55,111 nucleotides of DNA. Source: GCA-001856825 sp038729485. GTDB lineage: Archaea > Thermoplasmatota > Thermoplasmata > Thermoplasmatales > GCA-001856825. This document shows positions 8,406 to 17,848 of this stretch, piece after piece (positions within the stretch are counted from its first letter, which is position 1; every line of letters begins with the position of its first letter). Both the position numbers and the translations under genes were made by a program. Location of the stretch: contig JAVYRX010000008.1 of the NCBI GenBank assembly GCA_038729485.1, positions 1-55,111 on the forward strand, written 5' to 3'. A model generated the notes under the pieces. That model worked only from the letters and a program-made list of their open reading frames with translations, searched no databases and was not told the origin of the DNA.

Positions 8406-10442
8406 CTATCTTCTCCTTCTAGCGGCGATGATCGCTACCAGGATGACCAGAACGAGAATCAATGCACCAAGAAGGTAATATTGGTCAAAATTTGTTTTTT
8501 GCAGATTTATGTCAACCATCTGTACCTTGCTCGTATTGTTAAGAGTCAAATTCGAAGAATACGTGGAATAACCTAAGGAAACCACCTTCAGCCTGTAGCT
8601 TCCGGCCTTCAGGCTTATATTAAAGTGACCTGAGTGCGTGGTCACTGCCTTCCCGTCGATGTAGAGCGTTGCGCTCTTTGGAGATATATTTCCAACCAGG
8701 TACACATAATAGTAGAATGAAACGTTTATAGAGACGTCCTTACCACTGATTATCAGGGGGCCGTTTGTAACGTTAGGCGAGTAGCCCGAAGCATTGGCAA
8801 TGTAAAAGAGATACGACCCGTTTGGTTCATAAAATACTATTGTATTTTCGCTGGAATTGAAATATTTTCCCTTTATGTTTACTGACCATTGGGTGCCGGG
8901 AGGAAGCCCAGCTTCCGCGAACCTTACCTGGAAAGTTACTAGTGTGAAATTGAGATAAACGGTTTCGCTTGAACCGTTTACGAGAAATACCGCAGCTGGA
9001 GGGGCTCTGTAATTCTTGTTTGTTGTGTAGACTGAATAATTGTACGTGCCGTTTGGAAGCTGTATTGAAAGCGTGCTATTGCCAAAAGGACCCAGGGAGC
9101 CAACGTTGCTTATGTTCAATCTCCAGGTCGATCCGTACGGGAGACCGTTCACCAAAAAGGTAACGTTATAAAGAGCCTTGGCAATAAGCGGAAGCACTTC
9201 CCCTGCCTTTAAGGAAATGTTCCTTGACCATATTAGAAGCCCGTTGTAATCGTAAAGCTTCAACGTATAATTTCCCGGCCCTATTGTTACGTTCACCCAA
9301 TTGTTTACGAAACTGTAATTAAAACCCCCTACTGAAAGATTGCCGGACGATAGCCCAGTCTTAAGATCAATGGTCGAGATGTCGCTAGATGTATATATCT
9401 CGGCAAGAGAACCGGGACCACTGGTTAAATTTGTATATATCGTACCGGTCGCATTGTCGTAATAGGCCTGTGAAACAACGTTGCCTATGGTTTCTGCAGT
9501 GTCGGAACCGAAGTTGAATGCATTTGGCACCTCCTGGAAGTTGTGTCCGTTCCAATATTCCAGAGACATGTCTACAGAAGAGGAAATATCCTGGGTGCTG
9601 CTTCCATTACCTGGACCTCCAAGAATGAGCTCGGCGTCATAATTTGTGCCTATTGGATTCGTTACGGATCCGTCGACAAGGAAATTTCCATCCGGGTCGA
9701 CGTTCCTCGCAAACTTAAAGAGCACCCTGTCGTAAGTAACCCAGCCGTATCCATCATCATACTCGAAAAGTATTAGGGGGATACCATTTTGAACTGAGGA
9801 AATCGCCTGGAGCTTTATTGCATACGGAGCCTTCAAAGTAACGTTGTTTCCAGGAAGAGAAACGTTCGCGAGATCATAGTAGAACAGAGTGTGACCGGAT
9901 TTTGCAATGGTACCGTTGCCGCTAACGGTGGAATTTAACATGGAAGAACTGGTAGATGAGAAGTTCCAGATGTTGTCGATGAATTGAACTGAGCCATTCC
10001 TTGAGTTCAGGAAAGCTACGTCCTGAATCCAGTACACGAAAAGCGTGTTATTGTTGTAAAAGGCTAGATTGAGATTTAACTGGATGCTGAGATTGGAGGT
10101 GACGCTTTGTGATGAGTTGTACGTGTCTAATGACGATACGTTGACAATGCCCAGGAATTTCGTCGTGCTGTAATTGTAGCTATAATAGCCCAATGACGTC
10201 GGCTGGCCGAGACCGTAATCAGCGATTCCCATCGGGGCCGGTTCAGTGAGATAACTGAAATGGGGAATTACTACCTGGTTTCCCGGAGAAGGTAGCTTAA
10301 AGGAGCTTTCCTCCGGTTTTAATATAGGTTCCAAGGAATGTTGAAAAGATCCGTGACCTGTTCCAGTTGAAATTGAGAGTGAGCTTGTCACTAATAGCAT
10401 TATTGTAAGCATGACAAGAAGATGACTTTCCTTCAATCTCAT
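8406..10442 (-). CDS. Thermopsin-like acid protease with C-terminal membrane anchor
   Basis: This 678-residue surface protein begins with a signal peptide (about 1-27, hydrophobic core LLVMLTIMLLVTSSL). The thermopsin (peptidase A5) domain spans about 60-370. It shows PAPMGIADYG, YSYNYSTTKFLGIV, VYWIQDVAFLN, FIDNIWNFSS, GWVTYDRV, YDAELILGGPG and VPNAFNFGSDTAE, all typical of the family. After this come three or four beta-sandwich repeats with GLPPGTQW/GLPYGSTW-type motifs and a PEGA-like repeat (about 585-640). A C-terminal helix and RRRR tail (about 655-678) would anchor it outside the cell. Asn-X-Ser/Thr sites are abundant, as in glycosylated archaeal surface proteins. Thermopsins cleave peptides at low pH, so this fits an acidophile living on protein. 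Confidence 0.9.
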   Translation of the reverse strand: MRLKESHLLVMLTIMLLVTSSLSISTGTGHGSFQHSLEPILKPEESSFKLPSPGNQVVIPHFSYLTEPAPMGIADYGLGQPTSLGYYSYNYSTTKFLGIVNVSSLDTYNSSQSVTSNLSIQLNLNLAFYNNNTLFVYWIQDVAFLNSRNGSVQFIDNIWNFSSTSSSMLNSTVSGNGTIAKSGHTLFYYDLANVSLPGNNVTLKAPYAIKLQAISSVQNGIPLILFEYDDGYGWVTYDRVLFKFARNVDPDGNFLVDGSVTNPIGTNYDAELILGGPGNGSSTQDISSSVDMSLEYWNGHNFQEVPNAFNFGSDTAETIGNVVSQAYYDNATGTIYTNLTSGPGSLAEIYTSSDISTIDLKTGLSSGNLSVGGFNYSFVNNWVNVTIGPGNYTLKLYDYNGLLIWSRNISLKAGEVLPLIAKALYNVTFLVNGLPYGSTWRLNISNVGSLGPFGNSTLSIQLPNGTYNYSVYTTNKNYRAPPAAVFLVNGSSETVYLNFTLVTFQVRFAEAGLPPGTQWSVNIKGKYFNSSENTIVFYEPNGSYLFYIANASGYSPNVTNGPLIISGKDVSINVSFYYYVYLVGNISPKSATLYIDGKAVTTHSGHFNISLKAGSYRLKVVSLGYSTYSSNLTLNNTSKVQMVDINLQKTNFDQYYLLGALILVLVILVAIIAARRRR

Positions 10443-10703
10443 TGATAGACCTAAAATAGCTTTATGCTAAAAATTTTCGTACCTTTCTCTTATACTTTTT
10501 CTTACCCGTGAACCCTCTAACCTCGGACGCCTAATATTTTTCGACCACTTTGGAAAAGAAAGGAACTAGACTAAAGCCTTTTTCTGATGAAAGAATGTAA
10601 CATGATGATAAGCGCATTTTAAATGGACGATACAAGATGACGCTACCGCTAATTATGCCGCTTGACGGTTTTTCCGATTCGCTTCTATTTATGCACGCTT
10701 TAC

Positions 10704-10712
10704 CCTTTATGT
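10704..10712 (+). promoter_or_regulatory. Possible TATA-like box of the GNAT gene
   Basis: A CTTTATGTT stretch lies about 23 bases before the ATG at 10731. A second candidate, CTATTTATG, lies at 10684-10692. The rest of the 10443-10730 interval, between two divergent genes, shows no gene I can support. Confidence 0.3.
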
Positions 10713-10730
10713 TATGGAAAAATAATTAGT

Positions 10731-11264
10731 ATGGTCCCCATGGAACGAACGATGATTAGGAAATTAGAATGGAGAGATATGAACGATCTTGTCGAAAATT
10801 ACTATTCTTATTATGACGAACTAACGGAAACCCCAGATTTTGGCCTGGTTCTCTATAGAGAAAGACCGACCTACGCCTCAGAGGTGGAGTGGTTCTCCAA
10901 CCTGTTTAGGAACGTAGAGATGGGAGACGCAATTGCGGTAGTAGCAGAAGAAAACGGGAAGGCTATTGGACTGTGCGATGCTAATAGAGTTAGGCCAGGA
11001 ACAGATATGGATCACGTCGCAGTTCTAGGCATTGCGATCAGAAAGGAGTTCAGAAACAGGGGAATAGGAGAGAAAATGATAAGGAAGGTAGTGGATTTGG
11101 CAAGAGGAAAATTTGAAGTGCTGAAACTGGAGGTATTCTCGTCTAATTCAGGGGCAATAAGACTTTACAAGAAAATAGGATTTGTTGAATATGGTGCGAT
11201 ACCAAAAGAAATAAAGAGAGGAGGCATGTACTATGACGTTATTTACATGTATTACAGTCTGTGA
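10731..11264 (+). CDS. GNAT family N-acetyltransferase
   Basis: This is a GCN5-related acetyltransferase of about 177 residues, which moves acetyl from acetyl-CoA to an amine. The acetyl-CoA loop is present as IRKEFRNRGIGEKMIRKV (Q/R-x-x-G-x-G/A form), followed by LKLEVFSSNSGAIRLYKKIGF, the usual beta-5/alpha-4 motif with Asn and Tyr. The overall plan resembles RimI/Pat-type enzymes. I chose the ATG at 10731 (MVPMERT) because a TATA-like box lies just before it; ATGs at 10740 and 10752 are alternatives. A longer frame reads upstream to 10662 but has no family-like sequence. The substrate is unknown. Confidence 0.8.
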   Translation: MVPMERTMIRKLEWRDMNDLVENYYSYYDELTETPDFGLVLYRERPTYASEVEWFSNLFRNVEMGDAIAVVAEENGKAIGLCDANRVRPGTDMDHVAVLGIAIRKEFRNRGIGEKMIRKVVDLARGKFEVLKLEVFSSNSGAIRLYKKIGFVEYGAIPKEIKRGGMYYDVIYMYYSL

Positions 11265-11401
11265 CTTAATTCTGTGATCGCAGATTCATGGTTCTAAATA
11301 GCAAGAATGAAACAACTTTATTCCGTCCTTAAGGTCCTTCAAATAGCCACTGGTGGAGGGAATCACTCCGCCAAGAGCATTCTTTGCCGAAGTCGATCAA
11401 G

Positions 11402-11671
11402 TCACGTGGCTTCTTTTTCTGCCCTCTTAAGCATGGGTGAGAAGGAGGCACCGATCAGGCTGCCAAGCATCGCGATTGCAAATACGATTAAGGCAGTAAA
11501 CAACAGGAATACTGCAGATCCGCCTGGAATCCCGGAAACGCTCCCTATCAAAGAAGCCTCCCGAAGCCTAAACGAACCCTCGTAGGAGAATATCTGTAGA
11601 ACTGTACCTATAGCTGCCCCAATACCTACAATAGCAGAATCTCCGAGATGCCTGGCAAGAAAAAGACCCAC
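11402..11671 (-). CDS. Small membrane protein; true start probably further upstream
   Basis: From the first canonical start (GTG at 11671) this encodes 89 residues with two hydrophobic helices and a Gly-rich loop (SVSGIPGG). The frame is open upstream to a TGA just before 11775 and encodes another strongly hydrophobic helix preceded by basic residues (KIRYAVIVAFIASLLLAF). The real protein therefore probably has about 123 residues and three helices. The only plausible upstream start in frame is ATT at 11773, two bases after the acylase TAA. No ATG, GTG or TTG exists in that segment. The family is not recognised. It sits directly behind the penicillin acylase gene and is probably co-transcribed with it. 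Confidence 0.5.
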   Translation of the reverse strand: MGLFLARHLGDSAIVGIGAAIGTVLQIFSYEGSFRLREASLIGSVSGIPGGSAVFLLFTALIVFAIAMLGSLIGASFSPMLKRAEKEAT

Positions 11672-11774
11672 AAGTGCTTCGGGGATGAAAACAAGATACC
11701 AGTAGTAACTAAAAGAAAGTGCAAATGCAAGCAGAAGACTTGCTATGAATGCAACTATGACAGCATACCTAATT

Positions 11775-14360
11775 TTAGGTCACCCCCGAGTACTCATAAT
11801 AGAAAATGGACGGCGCCGTTTCCGGTATCAGTCTGTAATACGTTCCGTCATTCCACGCCAAAAACGTGTTTTCATAATAATTGCTGAGAGGATTTTCGGA
11901 TACTCCTCCAGGATATATCCCGATTCCGTCTTGTGGATGACTCATATTGACTACCATCCTCCAGGAAGGGCCGAAATCCGAGTTTAATCCATACGCCGCA
12001 TTTATAGTGTTGCCGTCCCCGGCGGCCGGTATCGCCTTAGTGTTCATGGCAGATATCCCGAAGAAACTTGAGAGAAGACGCTGATGTACGTTTCCCCACT
12101 CCCACTTTGTAGATATGGGGCCATACATGGACTCAAGATAAGAGATGGTCTGGTTATACGCGAGAGTCATGACGCTTGCTTCGCTCCTGACTTGACCAGT
12201 TATAGGATTGTCGAACCAGTGGATGGACTGATCCGTAACAGTCCAGTTAATCAAATCCTCAATCAAAGGACCATGATAAGCGTCATCTGGACCCAGGAAG
12301 AACGAAGTTTGATTTAGTCCTTCAGACGGAGTTATGTTGTAATATTGCATGTATGGTCTGAACGTATCGTTTATGAAATTGGAAAGCCAGAAATAATATA
12401 TGGTTGCTGCAGTCGAGTTGATTGCCATGTTCCCGTTCCACGATGAAAGAACGGAATATCCGGGATCGCTGCTCATTCCGCTGCCATTCAGGGCATTGAG
12501 AAGGGGGCCAAGCAGTATGTTCGTTGTGTAGTCATGAACAGTAAGCTGCACATTCTCCATTTTGGCCGTATTGAAGCCGAAGGTGGAGTTGAGAAGATTG
12601 TATATCTCGTCTGCCCTATAACCTGATTCGTAGTCCCATCCTATATAATACGGATAATTCGACGAAACAGTGATCTGGTTTGCGGAAAATACAAATCCCC
12701 TTGCAGGGTCGTAGAGAAACGGCTCTTCATTCTGAGGAATGAAACCGATCCAATTGTATTGACCGGTACCAGGCAGTATGCCACGCGGGTTCCCTTCCCT
12801 GATCACAGGATATTCTCCATACGGGAATATCCCTATATTGCCCTTCGAATCAGCAACTGCCCAATTCTGGATTGCAACCTTGAAATATTCCGATATGTTC
12901 TCGGCGAATTGTCTTACCGTTTGGGCCCTGTCGTTTAATAGGATTGCAGTAATCTCATATGTGGGGTACAATCCTGTCCAGTCCATAGCGATGGGCGATG
13001 CCCCACTATTAACAACAACTCCGTTTACAGCTCTCTCAACTGTTAAATGATAGCTCCTTTCACCTTTTACTGGAATCGATTCATTTGTGATCTCATACTT
13101 GTTCCAGCTCCCGTTCATGAAATACATGAACGGATGAGCCGGACTTGTAGATTCAGCATAAAAATATGTTTCCTGTATCTGGCCGTTTGTTGCCCCCCAG
13201 GCAATGTTTGCGTTATGCCCAAGAATTATTCCAGGGAAACCAGGAAAAATGACCCCCACAACATTTTCTCCAGGGGATACGAGTTGAAAGCCGATCCATA
13301 TGGAAGGCACTGATGTCGTGAGATGCGGATCGTTTGCAAGCAGAGCTGATGAATAATCCGTCTTTATTCCGTTCACGGCCCAATCATTGCTCCCTAAATC
13401 AGTAAAGGTAGCATACCTAATGTTCAGGGACGCATTGATCCCGAGATATTTTTCGAAGATGCTTGAATCCTCCGCGTTTAGGCGTGCGTAGCTGGCTACA
13501 GATTGCGCATCACTTTCAGAGATTCCTGTTGAAGAGGCGTTAGTGTAGTTATAAGATGGTCTATAAAGAGATAGATTTCTAATGTCACCTGTTTCGTTGT
13601 ATATGAATGGATTAAGCGAATACGGAACAATTGGGTTTTGAATACCGGCGGGATAAGAAGGGTAAATTCCCTGAATAACGCTCTCCGGCATCTTTTCTAG
13701 CGCATAATTGAAATAGAGTGGGTCCATCGTTGCCGGCGTATTCTGCCATAGGAATAATTGCTGTACCGCAAGAATGTCTGTTAAATTCCAATCGTGCGGC
13801 ACATAATTTAGCAATTTAAATAGAAAAGGCATCGTGTTCGGGGTAAGGGAGTTTATGTAGGCGTTTATGCCTGTTACAAAATAGTGTAATGCTAAATATG
13901 TTTCGCTCGTGGTTGAAAGGTTCGCAGCCTCCATTTCAGCTATCTGGCTATCTTCGAGAGTCCTATAAAATATGTCAGATTGGAGGGCAGACGGACCTAC
14001 CACCTGAGACAATGTACCCAGAGCGGTTCGTTTCAGAAAATCCATTTCTTCAAGACGGTATTCGGCCTCAAGGTACCCTTGCTCATAGTACATCCCCCAT
14101 GAAGTGTTTGAATCTATTCCTATAAATCCGTCGGCTTCCCTATAGACGACGATGCTAGATGTAGATCCATTGACGGTAACATTTATGTATTGAATACCTG
14201 CCGAGTATGAGGGAATCTGTGTGTCCCACACTCCGGCAGAGGGATTTAGAAGCTTTTGGAGCGGTGGTAACCCACCGATAGGCATTGAAATTATAACGAG
14301 AACGACAACAATGATCACAGATGAGATGATTAAAGACCTGCCTTTTGGAATATTTGGCAT
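11775..14360 (-). CDS. Membrane-anchored penicillin acylase family hydrolase (S45)
   Basis: This Ntn-hydrolase of about 861 residues cleaves amide bonds (penicillins, N-acyl-homoserine lactones and other acylated amines in characterised members). An N-terminal helix (about 9-30) should anchor it outside the membrane. The nucleophile is the Ser in LGSNDWAVNG (about S324), which becomes the new N-terminus of the beta chain after autocleavage at Gly-Ser; DPHL follows about 30 residues later, as in the family. The motif YYEQGYLEAEYRLEEMDFL near the start is also typical. The ATG at 14360 fits a TATA-like box at 14384-14394; a longer frame to 14507 is open but would bury the anchor helix. The physiological substrate is unknown. 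Confidence 0.85.
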   Translation of the reverse strand: MPNIPKGRSLIISSVIIVVVLVIISMPIGGLPPLQKLLNPSAGVWDTQIPSYSAGIQYINVTVNGSTSSIVVYREADGFIGIDSNTSWGMYYEQGYLEAEYRLEEMDFLKRTALGTLSQVVGPSALQSDIFYRTLEDSQIAEMEAANLSTTSETYLALHYFVTGINAYINSLTPNTMPFLFKLLNYVPHDWNLTDILAVQQLFLWQNTPATMDPLYFNYALEKMPESVIQGIYPSYPAGIQNPIVPYSLNPFIYNETGDIRNLSLYRPSYNYTNASSTGISESDAQSVASYARLNAEDSSIFEKYLGINASLNIRYATFTDLGSNDWAVNGIKTDYSSALLANDPHLTTSVPSIWIGFQLVSPGENVVGVIFPGFPGIILGHNANIAWGATNGQIQETYFYAESTSPAHPFMYFMNGSWNKYEITNESIPVKGERSYHLTVERAVNGVVVNSGASPIAMDWTGLYPTYEITAILLNDRAQTVRQFAENISEYFKVAIQNWAVADSKGNIGIFPYGEYPVIREGNPRGILPGTGQYNWIGFIPQNEEPFLYDPARGFVFSANQITVSSNYPYYIGWDYESGYRADEIYNLLNSTFGFNTAKMENVQLTVHDYTTNILLGPLLNALNGSGMSSDPGYSVLSSWNGNMAINSTAATIYYFWLSNFINDTFRPYMQYYNITPSEGLNQTSFFLGPDDAYHGPLIEDLINWTVTDQSIHWFDNPITGQVRSEASVMTLAYNQTISYLESMYGPISTKWEWGNVHQRLLSSFFGISAMNTKAIPAAGDGNTINAAYGLNSDFGPSWRMVVNMSHPQDGIGIYPGGVSENPLSNYYENTFLAWNDGTYYRLIPETAPSIFYYEYSGVT

Positions 14361-14383
14361 GATAAAAAACATAAAGCCCGCGG

Positions 14384-14394
14384 TAATTAATTTT
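14384..14394 (-). promoter_or_regulatory. TATA-like box of the acylase gene
   Basis: The minus strand reads AAAATTAATTA, about 27 bases before the ATG at 14360. It supports the shorter protein start. Confidence 0.4.
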
Positions 14395-14854
14395 GTGTTT
14401 AGACATGCCAGTGGCGTGAAGAAATTGAGGAATGTTCTCAATCCAATAGTGGAAAAGATCTCAGAAATTCTGTGAGACAAGGAACGCGAAAGCAGATCAA
14501 ATTTCAATTATCTACTCAAGAACAATATTAAGACTACAATACTCCCGAGAGAGAACGCAATGACTCTGTGTGGAGGATCTCCCGCTAGGAGAAATTCAAT
14601 AGGAGCCATAAGTAATATGGTCATTAAATCATGGAAGAGTTCTCTGAGCTAAGGTAAGAGATGAAGGGTTGAGATATTCTTTTGCGAATTGAAAAGAAAT
14701 GCTGGATAGGTTATGAGCGCGATGAAGCTGAAGTATCAGGTTAAGTAGGATCTCATGGAGATATACCTCTACTATCCTCCAAGAAGGAATAGTGTGGTGA
14801 ATTGAATTGGTTAATACATTCTGAAAGATCAATTCTCTAAGATAAACTAAATTC
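14395..14854. other. Gene-poor interval upstream of the acylase
   Basis: No convincing gene in about 460 bases. An open frame of 75 codons on the minus strand (14629-14856) has no recognisable sequence, no promoter and no ribosome site, and I regard it as chance. The interval also carries no RNA gene that I can see. It may contain decayed coding sequence, but I could not identify it. Confidence 0.4.
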
Positions 14855-14871
14855 AAAAAACAGAAAAAAAA
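14855..14871 (-). terminator. U-rich terminator of the MFS symporter gene
   Basis: On the minus strand, 33 bases after the symporter stop, the sequence gives a run of eight T and then a run of six T, separated by CTG. This is typical of archaeal intrinsic termination. A short AT-rich palindrome (around 14871-14885) precedes the first tract. Confidence 0.5.
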
Positions 14872-14904
14872 TAAATTTTATTTATCTTAGTTTTCTTCTC
14901 TAAT

Positions 14905-16341
14905 TCACGCTTTCGCATCAACAAGATATTCTGAATCCCTGGACGATTGCTCCAGCGTTTTGCCCTTAGGCTCCGGTAGAAGAACTATTGTAAGTATCAA
15001 TCCTACAACTGCAAGCATGGAGAGCACAAGGAAGAGCCCTTTCAAATGGAATTGTGCGGTAATGAAAATGTTGAGGAATGTTCCGATGAATGCACCCATT
15101 TTACCGCCAGCAGCAGCGAAACCAGAGCCTGTTCCCCTTGCAGATATCGGGAATACCTCCGGAGGCACAACAAACGTCGTCACGTTTGGACCGAATTCAA
15201 TGAAGAAATAGCTAATTCCATATAGCGCAAGGAATTGAATCAAGTATGCAGAAGTTGTAAGCGCAGTGAAAACTCCCAAAATGCCAAACGAAAGAGCCAT
15301 CATTGCAAATCCGATAATCTGTATTGGTTTCCTTCCTATCCTATCCATTGTGAAAGTGGCAATCCAATATCCTGGAAATGCAGCTAATCCAAAGATCATT
15401 GCGCTGAACTCAGTAGTCCTTATGACGTGTTGGATACCAGTAATTCCAGCAGGAACTAGGAATCCAAGCATTTCACTCGACATAATGCTATTGCCGTACA
15501 GTGCCCAGTCCATAAGGAACCAACTGCCGGCAGTCACAATAACCAGGCCAATCAGTTTTCGATCCGTCAGCATCCTTTTCAGTGTCATATGGCTCTTGGC
15601 CCTCACGTTTTGATTGGTGACAGAAATGTTCATTTTTGTGTAAGTGCCAAGGTCACTGGCTGCCTTGTTTATTTTTCCCTTTACAATTGCTGAATACTTT
15701 GGAGGCTCAGGCATTTTTCTCCTGAAGTAGATTACGGTAGCTGCTGGTATCGCACCGATTGCGAGAAGAAGCTTCCATGTTATTCCTGGATACACTCCTG
15801 TCGTAAGAAAGGCCAGTGCTACCAGTGGACCTGAAACAAGTCCAATGCTTTGCATTGAAAATACCATCCCGATGAATCTTCCTCTATTCTTTGTGTTGGA
15901 GTATTCGCTCATAATCACAGAACTCGTGGCATAGTCACCCCCAATTCCAATTCCAAGTAAAAATCTCCATGCAATAAGGTAGTAGACGCCATTCACAGGT
16001 ACCAGAAAAGCGCTTCCCAGCGCGCCTATAACCAGCAATATAAGCTCAAGCCCATATACTGCTTTTCTTCCCAGCAGATCCAGTAGACGCCCGAATATCG
16101 TTGCACCTATTACGGCGGCTATGAGGGCTGTGGAGGCGACAAGCGAAGTTTGAAACGTTGTGAACTTGCTCCATCCAGCCAATGGTAGTATTGATAGCAC
16201 GACCCCAATTATGAAAAGATCATAGGCATCCGTGAAGAAGCCCATTCCGGCGGTCAACCAAGTCTTATAGTGGTATCCTGATGGTTTTGAATCGTTCAGG
16301 GAGCTTACGATCTTTTCGGCATCATCGTTCACGTTGTCCAT
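14905..16341 (-). CDS. MFS transporter, phosphate:H+ symporter-like (PHS/Pho84 group)
   Basis: This 478-residue, twelve-helix major facilitator has the motif GMGFFTDAYDLFIIG at about 32-46. It also has GIGIGGDYATSSVIMSEYSN (about 132-151), both close to the Pho84-type phosphate/H+ symporter group. The family motif GRLLDLLGRKAV between helices 2 and 3, and the repeat DRIGRKP in the second half, are intact. A long cytoplasmic loop of about 70 residues separates the two halves. A phosphate substrate is likely from the motifs, but sugar or organic acid transport cannot be excluded. It is followed by a U-rich terminator and stands alone. Confidence 0.8.
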   Translation of the reverse strand: MDNVNDDAEKIVSSLNDSKPSGYHYKTWLTAGMGFFTDAYDLFIIGVVLSILPLAGWSKFTTFQTSLVASTALIAAVIGATIFGRLLDLLGRKAVYGLELILLVIGALGSAFLVPVNGVYYLIAWRFLLGIGIGGDYATSSVIMSEYSNTKNRGRFIGMVFSMQSIGLVSGPLVALAFLTTGVYPGITWKLLLAIGAIPAATVIYFRRKMPEPPKYSAIVKGKINKAASDLGTYTKMNISVTNQNVRAKSHMTLKRMLTDRKLIGLVIVTAGSWFLMDWALYGNSIMSSEMLGFLVPAGITGIQHVIRTTEFSAMIFGLAAFPGYWIATFTMDRIGRKPIQIIGFAMMALSFGILGVFTALTTSAYLIQFLALYGISYFFIEFGPNVTTFVVPPEVFPISARGTGSGFAAAGGKMGAFIGTFLNIFITAQFHLKGLFLVLSMLAVVGLILTIVLLPEPKGKTLEQSSRDSEYLVDAKA

Positions 16342-16648
16342 TAGGCATCATAGGACTAAAGTTGGAAGGATGTTAATAATACCGCAAGTATTGTAGTATG
16401 AGTACGTAACAGTCAATAGAATACATAGTACAGATATTTCGATCTAAGACATTATGTCCCATTCGTCAATTAATAGGGAATTTTCTTTATGTTCGCCGCC
16501 CTTCAGACAACTTGAAACGGATCAGCAAACTGCGAGGCAGGTTGCTATCCTTCCCGGAACCGTAAAAATGGAAAAATGGTTGAGCGACTAAGAGCTTAAG
16601 GGAACTGCACATATAATTTTAAGAAGTTTGGAAATGACGACAAGTCTA
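16342..16648. other. Intergenic interval without recognised genes
   Basis: About 307 bases between the MFS symporter start and the tRNA-Leu 3' end. I see no reading frame of note and no repeat. It probably holds the minus-strand promoter of the symporter near its right side and the trailer of tRNA-Leu near its left. Confidence 0.4.
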
Positions 16649-16733
16649 TGCGGAGGGAGGGATTTGAACCCTCGGATCCCTACGGAACCAGACCCTCAAT
16701 CTGGCACCTTTGACCTAGCTCGGCAACCTCCGC
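16649..16733 (-). tRNA. tRNA-Leu (GAG)
   Basis: An 85-nt class II tRNA. The acceptor stem GCGGAGG pairs perfectly with CCTCCGC, and the discriminator is A (16649). The anticodon stem CCAGA/TCTGG encloses the loop TTGAGGG, giving anticodon GAG. The long variable arm (about GTTCCGTAGGGATC) and the T loop GGTTCAAATCC are as expected for leucine. CCA is not encoded and no intron is present. Confidence 0.93.
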
Positions 16734-16778
16734 CACCACAAAAAGAGTTCATTTTATTTATTCTTTGGGAATGCAACG

Positions 16779-17669
16779 TCACCAATTCTGTCCTGTGATA
16801 CGTTCATATAGCGAAATATAGAGTTTCCTTGTCTCTTCGATCTTTTCCTGAGGGAGAGGAGGGATGTCAGGCTCCGCTGAACCCGTTGCTCTTGCCTGCA
16901 TGAGCCTGTCATGGTAGCCTATGCTTCTATAATACTGTCTCACAAACTCCTTGCTTCTTTCCACTACCCGGCCATACTTTTCGTATTCTTCCCTCTCCCA
17001 AAACCTGTCTTCGTCAGCGGTGCCAAAAGTATCCACTATAACAGGGTTCCTTTCTTCATCCATTGCAAACTCCTTCTTCCCGTCAGCGTGTATAAGCCCC
17101 CTATCCCAGGTAGTCCCGTTGATCTCATCATCTATCCTTTCTACGATTTTTCTAATCGATTCTAAATCATCGTCCTCCAAGCCGCCTATAACTTTGGCCT
17201 CGCTAAACGTTAAAAGTCTGTCCGTTTTCTCGAACTTTGTAGTGGCTTCAAAGAGGGGCTCTGGCAGTTTTTCTCCGTAAGATGGTTTTCTTTTGAAACC
17301 AATATCCTTAAAATTCGTCTTTCCATTTTCAATTCTATCGAGCAACGATCCCGCAACGTAATACCTCATCACGAATTCCAGCGGTATCAAATACCCTTTC
17401 TGGTTAATTGAGACTCTTCCCTCTATAATCTTGAATTTGGCAACTTCCATCTCGTTCCTGTTCCTCAAGTTTATGAAATGATTTTTTATTCCCATTTCTC
17501 CTGCCCGCTTGAACCAGAACGCAGAGGTTCGAGCGAGGGATTCTCCCTTTCCAGGTATTAAAGACGGAATAATCTTGTCGAAAACGGATATTTGATCGGT
17601 GAATACGAATAACAGTTTGTCTCCCAAATCGTAAACCTCCTTAACTTTACCTTTCTTGATGAGCTTCAT
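16779..17669 (-). CDS. purC: SAICAR synthetase (purine biosynthesis)
   Basis: This 296-residue phosphoribosylaminoimidazole-succinocarboxamide synthase joins CAIR and aspartate with ATP. The N-terminus KGKVKEVYDLGDKLLFVFTD is the ATP-binding beta hairpin. SVFDKIIPSLIPGKGESLA and EFVMRYYVAGSLL follow as in the family, and the catalytic DE/FGTADEDRFW region lies at about 215-225. The length is that of the longer (about 300-residue) form with a C-terminal extension. No other pur gene is beside it; it is transcribed away from pdxS and ends 45 bases before tRNA-Leu. Confidence 0.95.
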   Translation of the reverse strand: MKLIKKGKVKEVYDLGDKLLFVFTDQISVFDKIIPSLIPGKGESLARTSAFWFKRAGEMGIKNHFINLRNRNEMEVAKFKIIEGRVSINQKGYLIPLEFVMRYYVAGSLLDRIENGKTNFKDIGFKRKPSYGEKLPEPLFEATTKFEKTDRLLTFSEAKVIGGLEDDDLESIRKIVERIDDEINGTTWDRGLIHADGKKEFAMDEERNPVIVDTFGTADEDRFWEREEYEKYGRVVERSKEFVRQYYRSIGYHDRLMQARATGSAEPDIPPLPQEKIEETRKLYISLYERITGQNW

Positions 17670-17816
17670 AATTAGTCATGCGGCTACGGCCTTAATCCTT
17701 TTCCATATCCGTTCCCAATATGGCTCTTGAATGCATAATGTTCAAAATTAAATAACTCTTTGGCAATTTGCTGGAATTATCAACACCGATCCTATACCAC
17801 ACGACGTAATTTGGAA

Positions 17817-17826
17817 ACATATATTT
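17817..17826 (+). promoter_or_regulatory. TATA-like box of pdxS
   Basis: ACATATATTT is centred about 27 bases before the ATG at 17849, so the mRNA is probably leaderless. Confidence 0.5.
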
Positions 17827-17848
17827 TGTCGATTGCTATATATCTCTT

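Noticed and set aside
14629..14856. A 75-codon minus-strand frame in the gene-poor interval
   Set aside because: No hydrophobic pattern, motif, promoter or ribosome site; likely chance in AT-rich DNA.
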